Shown: piece by piece, positions 56,290 to 64,000 of the stretch
Layout: the number at the start of each line of letters is the position of its first letter
How positions within the stretch are numbered: the stretch's first letter is position 1
Assembly (NCBI GenBank): GCA_022266195.1
Contig: WHVY01000003.1
Span: 1,984,001 to 2,048,000 of the forward strand
DNA length: 64,000 nt
From: Tetranychus cinnabarinus
Lineage: Eukaryota > Arthropoda > Arachnida > Trombidiformes > Tetranychidae
Direction of reading: 5' to 3'
Notes under the pieces: model-generated
What the model saw: the letters and a program-made list of their open reading frames with translations, nothing else
The model's database searches: none
Told to the model about the DNA's origin: nothing
Made by a program: the position numbers and the translations under genes

Positions 56290-56332
56290 TTCAATTTACA
56301 GGATTAAAGAAGATACAAAAAAGTGTAAAATG

Positions 56333-57412
56333 TTACTCACGTTTAATACCAGTTCTATTGCACCTAGAATTGACAAATTCCTTAGGAACAGTTTTACAAT
56401 CATGAACAAAACCTAGTTTTTGTGCTAAATCAATAACCATTGTGGTTACGTTAAGTGACCAACCCCACTCTGAAGTTGAATAATCCCATGGAAAGGTATG
56501 ATGATAATTATGATGACCTTCGCCTAAAGTAAGACAAGAAACAATTGGGTTCTCGGCTGAAGCGATTGACCTATCATAGGGACGATATCCCCACATATGA
56601 GCAGCCGAATTAACCAACCAAGTACGATGTAATTGGCTACAGTAACGTGCCACCGAGCAAACCCAGAAAGATGTCCACAAACTTTCAGACCAAATTAGAG
56701 TAGGAATCAAAGCTGGAACAATAAAACCCAAAATGAAGAAAAGTTTCAGATAATGTTTACGTTGAAAAACGACCAGCGGATCCTCTAATAAATCAGACAA
56801 ATCAATTTTACGACCACAAGCAAGTACTAGGGGATGTTTACGACACATTAGCCATCCCATATGGCTAAAGAAGAATCCTCGATTTGAATTGTGGGGATCA
56901 GCATCAGTTTCAGAATACTTATGGTGAACCCGATGATCTCGACACCAATCATAAATTGAATTTTGTCCACAAATTGTATTACAAATAATTAGGAACAAGC
57001 GAAAGGGAAATGTTGCTTTGTAAGATCGATGAGACCAAAGACGATGAGCACCTCCAGTTACACCAATAAAACTCACTTGACCAAGAATCAATGCTATACA
57101 TTGTTGGAAGAATAACGTAATTAGATATAAAGAGTAATAAAGGAAAGTTGGCCAACACAATAATTAATAACAATGATTTGTAGAATCAATAAACTCACCA
57201 TAAACTAGAGTAAACCATTTTGCTTGAACATAAGCGAGGGAAAAACCATAAATTGCGCCGATGTGTAACAACAAATACCAAATAACGTTTCTCCATACAA
57301 TATTATTCAACGGCTTCCAATTAGGATCTTTGCTGGTTATTTTCAATTTCAAATTATCATCAATACTATCACCTAATAAACTGTCCTCCGATTCATTATT
57401 TCTTGGTGTCAT
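56333..57412 (-). CDS. Acyl-CoA delta-9 desaturase (stearoyl-CoA desaturase family)
   Basis: Two exons, 57412-57199 and 57093-56333, about 324 residues. The enzyme is a di-iron ER membrane protein that inserts a cis double bond into palmitoyl- or stearoyl-CoA using cytochrome b5. All three histidine boxes are present: HRLWSH (88-93), HRVHH (125-129) and HNYHH (266-270), with WLVNSAAH between. Hydrophobic segments lie at about 43-70, 72-86, 103-113 and 147-195. The acceptor at 57094 was chosen because it joins KWFTLVY to ALILGQVSFIGVTGGAHR as the family requires. The third box is preceded by His where relatives have Phe (GEGHHNYHH). The stop overlaps a donor-like CGTGAGT, so a further 3' exon cannot be excluded. 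Confidence 0.93.
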
Positions 57413-60405
57413 GATTTGAGTTTTAGAAGATGAGTAAACTTTAAAATTTGTTTATCTGAAAACTGTTTGTTTGAATAAGACTGGATATGGTTAACTACAT
57501 CAACTTGGTTAAAGCTTGATTAATTTTTCCACTGACAATTCAACCCAAGATTTCAATTCAATTCGACATAGGAGGAGTTTTAAGGGTTTGATAAAGGTAT
57601 AAATCATGAAATTCAGAAAATCTTGTTTCCCTATTTCATCTGAATGAATCAAAAGCAAAGGAAAGATGGCAAAATTTCATTTCAGTCTGGAATGAAATTA
57701 TTTTGGTAATCGTAAACACTGTCAACATTTCATTGACTGTAAATTTATTTTATAAAAACATATAAAAAAATTTTCGAACTCGTTTTCATCCAAAATCATT
57801 ATCATTACTATACATGTAAATATTAAAGATCAATAAAGACAGTTTAACATAATAACAGACGGAAAACAGTCACTGATTGATCATTCGTAATATACCTGAA
57901 AAGGAACCTATTCTCGGTAATTTCCTCCATCTGATTAAACATCATCTTGACACATTAACAGATTATAATCATTTGTTTTTCTTTCTAATGCTTTAAATTT
58001 CCATATTTTCCATATTATTTATCCATTATTTTCCTGGTTCAAAATTGATCCACGCGCTTTGTTTAACAATTAAGTTCCTTATTCTTTATCTGTGTCATAA
58101 TATTTATCTATCATAAGGCGGAATCATGTCTCATAATAGGGTTTAATTGACAATGGCTTATGTTAATTATTCTTATGATTCATGTCTTCCCATCAATTCT
58201 GTTCAAGTTCAGTTTGTACTTCACAAGTAAATAATCTAACGAATCGTAAGCAATAATCTTATTGTATTCTGTCCGGAATACTTCTGTAGTTCGCTTATCA
58301 TCTAATATTCAAGTATCAGAAGACAGCGATCAGAGTCCACCATCCAGCTTGAGTATTTAAGGCTACAAGTCTAATATTTTGTTTTCAAGTTAAAATAGTC
58401 TTCAGTTAATTTTTAAAGTAAAAGTTTTGCTTATCTTCAATATCGAGCACTCCCAAACCTGTAATGGAAAGTGCCTTCAGAAAACACAATCATTGATATC
58501 AGCAAAATTTTCATCCTTGAAGCATCAACACACGCACTAGGTGCACAGTCTGTCCAACATTCATTGTGGTCAAATTTAATATTTTGTGTGTTAATTCAAA
58601 TAGTTTATTTTGTCTAGTTAGTTCAGTCACCTAAGTCATTTTATTGTATGCACAGAGCGTTTCAATATCAGCATATCAAGTACAGGCTTTCGTCTATACT
58701 TTTTGAACCACTTTTTAAGACTGAATTTTTTCGAGACTCGTTTTCTGAAAAAGATACATACGATTAGTTACATACATGTAGTTCGTTAAGCGATTGTAAC
58801 AAGTTTTAAATGTACATGGCGATACTCAAAGCAGTCAAAACAGAAAAATTCAAAATAGCCAAAGGCTTAAATCAATAAAATCTAGAAACGATTTACACTT
58901 AAGCTTGCTTAGTGCAGCTAAAAATTGAAACATAAATTGTTTAGCTAATTATTCAACAATCAGATTAGTTAGAGAATTATTTTTTTTAATTTTCATTAAT
59001 TGAGTCCTGCTAATATACCATAACTAGCTACTGTTGCTATGTTCATCTTATCTCATGAAAAAAATCAGAGCAATCTTTGTCAAATTTTTCAAGTTTTGAT
59101 ATTTAACCTTGTTTTCTATGGGATTTTTCACCGACTAGCTGTTTTGTCTTCAATTTTTGTTTCATTTTGTCATCTTGATGCTTCACTTAATGGGGACATA
59201 GTTGACCAATTTTGGCCAATTGACTTCAAATTTCATATTTAGCTTGTGTTAGGTTGTTGGCTCGATACCTGCAAAAATGGTGCTTTTAAGTCTAGACATT
59301 CTGTCTAAAATTTCATTTGAACTATTAAATACGAATGTGTCAATTTTTAGTTGCACTACCTTAAGTAAGTAAAGGAATATGGATAAAAACTTTGACTTTC
59401 GAGTTAAGAACAGGGACTTTGTGGATTTCTGGGGCATAAAAACTAAGTCCATTAGTGCTATAAAAAATTTGTCTGACAGACAGTTTTCGAGAAAATTGAG
59501 GTCAAAGTCGGAACTTCGATCACCGTTGCTTCAATTATGAAGTAGCTTTTTTTCATGAAACTCATTATTCTGATGTAACTTTTGATGGCCAACCAGAAAG
59601 GGCATTCATTATTTAATATTTTAGTTTTCTGTACAACAGATCACTTCGATTTTCAGCTAAAACGACCGCCTTCTGTGACCGTAAGAGTTAGATAGCGGAA
59701 ACTTATTATTTATCGATAAAACTCATGAGCTACTCAGCTTACTAATAGCTGCTTACCGACGAAGTTAACAAACTTTTTTCGTGTCATTGGTGCTTTGCTC
59801 ATTTAAACAGCATAATTGAATTTTCGTCCTCCGACAATTCAGTTGCATTTCATTAAACTGATGGTTATGATTCCATTTTTGTTTGCATCAGAAGCAACAA
59901 AATTTCAGAGCAAGAATTGCACTTCTCAAAAATTTTGAACTGCTGGTACCCCGAAAAAATAAGCATTCGTTACTCTTCTGAATTCTTACCATACGTAATT
60001 TTTTATAAAATCATTTTTTGAAGCATCATAGAAATGATTTTAAACTCCCTTAATAATTTTCTTTTTTGGAAGGGAAATCGATTTTACTACGAAGCTTTCA
60101 AAATTTATTCAAAAAATACGCACGTAGGTTTTATTCTGATTGTTAAATCAGAAACAATAAAAAACATTAAGTACGATTCATTTAAAATAAGCCCATTTAA
60201 ACCTAATGGTTAATCCTTAAATCTGTAGATGTCACTCATGGTAATCACGTTTTCCTTTTTGTATTGAAAACACATGGTTTGAGCGAGAATTTTGTCCTTT
60301 AATTTGTTTGCTAATTTTTTGGTGTTTAAGAGTATTAATTTAAGGTTTAATTGTTTACTAAAAGTTGTCATTTAATTTATTTGACTTCCCATTTGCTCTA
60401 TAATC
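57413..60405. other. Intergenic region with dispersed repeats
   Basis: About 59100-59370 is related to 17150-17345, and about 59390-59730 is a single diverged unit of the foldback-element arm. No gene is supported. Frames at 59039-59242 and 59249-59452 fall in these repeats. Confidence 0.5.
59390..59730. repeat. Solo unit of the foldback-arm repeat
   Basis: Shares the order of motifs with the arm units: GGCATAAAAACTAAGTCCAT, a GAGAAAATTGAGG segment, ACTTCGATCACC, CAACCAGAAA, AACAGATCA.TTCGATTT, and GTGACCGTAAGAGTTAG. It is diverged and has no inverted partner nearby. Confidence 0.65.
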
Positions 60406-62071
60406 ATGTCTAATTTAATCAATCAAAAAATTTTAAGCTCTTGCTTGAAAAATACTTCTTTAAAATACGGTGCCACATTGAAATCCAACGGTTCTTTGAT
60501 TAATGGCTCTTACATGACGCCCGTTAATCAACGGTTCTTATTTACTGCCAACTATTTAGGTGTTGATACATTTGAGAATCAACGAACCAAAGTCTCTGGT
60601 CAATTTGGTCATTTAAAAGACAACTTGATTGAACGTATGAAGTCTACAATTGAAGGTAAAAATAAGATGATCTTTTCGGAAGATCTCAAAAATTCCATTT
60701 TTCTGGTATCTAATGAACCTGAAGATGTTGCTTTGTTAAAGCAAGTCATTTCAAAGTAAGTTATCATTATTTCTCCCTTTAGTTAAAATATTAATAAAAT
60801 TTTCATTATTTTTGAAATGTTAGATACACTGAACAGACTAATGACATCAATTTCTCCACCTATCAATTTGGACCTGTGGTTATGAGGCTGTTATATTTAT
60901 TCGGAGACTCTGAATTAGCTTATAACATGTTAATGGATGATGTAAGTATTCAATACTAAAAGATCTTGAAATTTAAATGGTTTCATTTTATTAGTGTGTT
61001 CATTATGATTTCCTCTTACTCAATCTACTCTTATTGCGACTCTTGCAGAAGTACAAAGAATTTTTTAATCAAGAACGAAGCTTTTTGATAACTATGGATC
61101 TTTGCTGGGAGCAAGGAAAATACCAGCAAATATTAGATTTATATGACCGATTTCGAAATCTTGAGGGAAGGCCAAATAAATATCCTAGAGACGTGATTAC
61201 TTTAGTGGCTGCAGCATGCTACAAATTGGTAAGTTTGGTGTTTATGGCTGCAACCCTCATCTCAATTTTTATCACACTAATCTTTTTCTCCTTTTTTTAG
61301 AATACACCGGAAGCTTTTAAATACTGTTTGAATCTGTTTGTTGAGATTCGAGAATCGAAGACTCGATTGACAAGACGAGCGATCTCCTTTTTTTCAGCTT
61401 TAGCTTTGAAACAAAATGACCCAGAAGTTGCACTCGAAAGTCTCACTCTGGTTGATGCTCCACCTAACAGTGCTGTTCTTTTGAGTATTAGAATCATGGC
61501 TCTTGCTTCACTGAAGAGAATTGATGATATTCTGTATATTATCAGAAATATTATCAATCGCGGTCGTCCAATCGAAAGAGCTATTATCATCGCAGAAGCG
61601 GTAAGTTTTAGTCATTAATTTTAAAGATAACAGATAACTATAATGTTTATGAACTTGATTTTTGTACAGGTTGAAAAGGTTGATTCAGCTGTCGAAGCTT
61701 CAGAAAATTCTGAATTGAGAAATGATTGGGAAAATATCAAGAGAGCGCTTGAAGAAAACAAACTGATCCAAGAGAATTCATTAGAGCCAATCATTTGTAA
61801 TCCAATCGAAAGAACAGTTAGAAATGACCAACCATTCAGACAAGGAGCGGGAGGCTATGGACAAGGGTCTAGAGGCTATGGACAAGGGGCTGGAGGTTAT
61901 GGACAAGGATCTAATAACTATGATCAGCAGAGAGATAACAGATTCCGGGGACCTCGTGGAAATCAAAATTCTGGAGGTGGTTATAGGAGAAATGATAACT
62001 ATGGAGATCAGAGACGTCGCAATTATGATTCCCGGTTCAGAGAGGAAGACGGATCTAACTACCAACAATAA
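60406..62071 (+). CDS. PTCD2: PTCD2, mitochondrial pentatricopeptide-repeat protein, with Gly/Tyr/Arg tail
   Basis: Five exons: 60406-60755, 60824-60941, 61049-61228, 61301-61600 and 61670-62071, about 449 residues (human 388). PTCD2 is a mitochondrial RNA-binding PPR protein needed in mice for cytochrome b transcript processing. Matches include YLGVDTFENQRTKV, the segment with YQFGPVVMRLLYLF, ACYKLNTPEAFK, and SRRA-like RRAISFFSALALKQND. The N-terminus is basic and hydroxylated like a mitochondrial presequence. From about residue 374 the last exon adds a tail absent from vertebrate PTCD2: three to four GGYGQGS/A repeats followed by RGPRG, GGGYRR and RRRNYDSR, an RGG/prion-like composition. 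The splice into this exon is clean, so the tail belongs to the gene. Confidence 0.88.
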
Positions 62072-62595
62072 TAGCACCAAAGCATTTAGAAGCATTTAGT
62101 TTAAAATCCTAACTTTGCTGATTATCGAGCAATTTTTCTAACTTGAAATAGCAAAAAAATTAGATTAAGTCATTTCATTTCGTCAATCTCAGAAATACCT
62201 AAGATTGATTTTTTTTGTATTGTATAAATACGATTACTGATATTATAACATAAAATTTAAATTCTTTAGTTAACATCATTATTTTTTTATGTTAACGTTT
62301 GTTGATTCATCTCTCGGTGCAATTATATTAATCGGACTTTGAATCCCTTACGTAAAGGTAACATTTTATTGAAATAATTTCCGAGAAAATGATAACAGTA
62401 TGATAATTAAAGCAAATGTCAAAAGATGGCTGCAGATGGAGGTTAAACCTGATTTTTGTCGTCCTGGTTTTTTGCAATATTTGTTTACATTTTTTTGTTG
62501 AGGTGTTCACAACTGTTCACTTATTTACCTGTTCACCAACCAAACTCATCTCTTCACGCTTTTTTTAAATCAACCGCATATCTACAATAAACAAC
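62072..62595. other. Short intergenic region between PTCD2 and PAPSS
   Basis: Both genes run rightward with about 525 bp between stop and start. It must hold the PTCD2 3' end and the PAPSS promoter. No canonical AATAAA or TATA box stands out. Confidence 0.4.
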
Positions 62596-63871
62596 ATGAC
62601 TTCTGATAACCGTACTCTTCGACCAGTAACTATCTGGTTAACTGGTAAGTATCATGATTCATGATTGTTAATTATCTATTTTGTCATATTCGATTATAAA
62701 TTTAACTGGTTTATATTTTACGGTCTGTAGGTATATCTGGAAGTGGTAAAACGACAATTGCTAATGGTGTAGTTGCTAAACTTAGATCTTTAGGTTATAA
62801 TGCAGTTAATCTTGATGGTGACAAATTACGAGCTGGTTTGAATAGTGATTTGGGCTTTAGTTCAAAGGATAGAAAAGAAAATCTACGACGAACTGCAGAG
62901 GTAGCTACCATGTTCGCTGGATCAAATCTTTTACCGGTTGTCAGTTTGATTAGTCCATTCAAAGAGGATCGAGCTTTAGCTAGATCGATTCATCATAAGA
63001 AACAAATTGATTTTCTCGAATGTTTCATCAATACACCCGTAGAAGAGTGTGAAAGAAGGGACCCAAAAGGATTGTACAAAAAGTTTAGATCTGGAGTAAT
63101 TAAAAATTTCACTGGTATTGATGCACCTTATGAGATACCTGAAAATCCTGATTTAGTTTTAAGTACAATGGATTTAAACATCGAAGAATCTATTGAGAAA
63201 GTGATACGTTTACTTGAAGATAAACAATGTATTCAAAAACGAATTATTGAACTTTTCACTGCATCTGATCTACTGCCTGGTATCATGGAACGACTTAATG
63301 ACGATAGTGCAATTGCTCGCTTAAACATTTCCCGGATAGACCTTGAATGGGTCCAAGTATTAAGTGAAGGATGGGCTACTCCTTTAACCGGATTCATGAG
63401 GGAAGTTGAATATCTCGAGTGCATCCATAAAGGAACTATCAGAGGTTAGTAAGTGTAAATTATTACGAGTAAATTATTAGTTTAATGTTCATTATGTCTT
63501 TTTATTGAAAATATTTCGTGATTCTATTAATAGGTGGTCTTGTTAATCATACGATTCCTATCGTACTTTCTGTTTCTGATGCTGATAAACAAAGATTGGA
63601 AAATAAAAAGGAAATTGGTCTCTGGTATGAAAATAAATGTTTTGCAATCCTTGAAAATCCTGAATTTTTCATCCATCGGAAGGAAGAACGTTGTGCAAAA
63701 ATTTTCGGAACAACTAATATAGGCCATCCAACCATTAAAATGATCTATGAAAGCGGCGATTATTTAGTTGGTGGAGATTTATCTGTTCTTCAAAAGATAA
63801 CATGGGAAGATGGACTTGATCAATATAGACTTACACCGGCTGAGCTTCGTACGAAATTCAAAAGAATGGGA
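62596..63871 (+). CDS. PAPSS: PAPS synthase (APS kinase plus ATP sulfurylase), 5' part
   Basis: Three exons in the window: 62596-62644, 62731-63444 and 63534-63871 (367 residues). The gene continues beyond the window after a GTAAGT donor. The enzyme makes the sulfate donor PAPS from sulfate and ATP. The APS kinase domain has the P-loop GISGSGKTT (17-25), LDGDKLRAGLN, DLGFSSKDRKENLRR, LISPFKEDR and KGLYKKFRSGVIKNFTGIDAPYE. The ATP sulfurylase part begins at about residue 230 with LEWVQVLSEGWATPLTGFMRE, IPIVLSVS, HRKEERC and GLDQYRLTPAELR. The catalytic HNGH motif would lie further on. The leader before the P-loop is only 16 residues against about 50 in vertebrates. Confidence 0.94.
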
Positions 63872-64000
63872 GTAAGTATCAATTGAAATGAGTGCAAACT
63901 CAATTATTTTTCCACAGAATTTCCCTCATAAATAATAGATCTTTATCAAGTGCATTCTTACTAAATTATCATTTTAACCACTTCACGTTATAAATGTTCA

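Noticed and set aside
1..64000. CRISPR arrays, bacterial operons, rRNA or tRNA genes
   Set aside because: I looked for regularly spaced short repeats and for tRNA-type arms and found none. The sequence is a eukaryotic chromosome segment, and its tandem repeats are of 670-bp or exon scale.

Overview
This is eukaryotic nuclear DNA. It is strongly A+T-rich. Its genes are interrupted by short introns with GT/AG borders and pyrimidine-rich acceptors, and many introns are only 45-100 bp. The protein set is animal: PEX5, CCDC25, GHITM, NIPBL, NSMCE1, OCRL/INPP5B, RNF146, PTCD2, an animal-type fused PAPS synthase and a lola/tramtrack-type BTB exon. Together with the compact layout this suggests a small-genome arthropod. 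A mite such as a spider mite is my best guess, but this is inference and the species is not proven by anything visible here.

Layout. 1-7.1 kb: a tandem duplication carrying two copies of a five-exon gene for a secreted, extremely histidine-rich peptide (minus strand). 7.3-11.0 kb: PEX5 (minus) and CCDC25 (plus), divergent over about 0.6 kb. 11.0-14.2 kb: gene-poor, with one MITE-like element. 14.2-15.6 kb: GHITM. 15.6-22.0 and 23.3-29.6 kb: repeat-rich DNA with two large foldback elements (tandem repeats of about 670 bp in inverted arms around a shared spacer), a pair of adjacent 26-bp palindromes, and one DOMON/cytochrome b561 gene between them. 29.6-30.4 kb: NSMCE1 (minus). 31.6-39.0 kb: NIPBL/Nipped-B (minus, five coding exons). 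40.7-41.8 kb: an unrecognised secreted acidic protein (minus) whose first coding exon has only six coding bases. 43.5-49.1 kb: OCRL/INPP5B-type inositol polyphosphate 5-phosphatase (plus, ten coding exons). 49.1-55.5 kb: a recent segmental duplication in which RNF146 exists as one intact copy and one RING-less copy. The two copies are separated by about 3 kb that holds apparent gene fragments. 56.3-57.4 kb: acyl-CoA delta-9 desaturase (minus). 60.4-62.1 kb: PTCD2 with an unusual glycine/tyrosine/arginine-rich tail. 62.6 kb to the end: the 5' part of PAPS synthase.

Most genes are unrelated housekeeping loci and there is no operon-like logic. NIPBL (cohesin loader) and NSMCE1 (SMC5/6 subunit) are neighbours in the same broad SMC biology, but they have separate promoters and the adjacency may be chance. 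The most unusual parts are the exon-repeat histidine-rich gene pair, the foldback family, and the RNF146 duplication. In the last of these, empty and filled sites reveal a TA-flanked MITE insertion, and a chimeric WWE-only reading frame has formed at the breakpoint. All exon borders were read by eye from splice signals and protein similarity and are not supported by transcripts.
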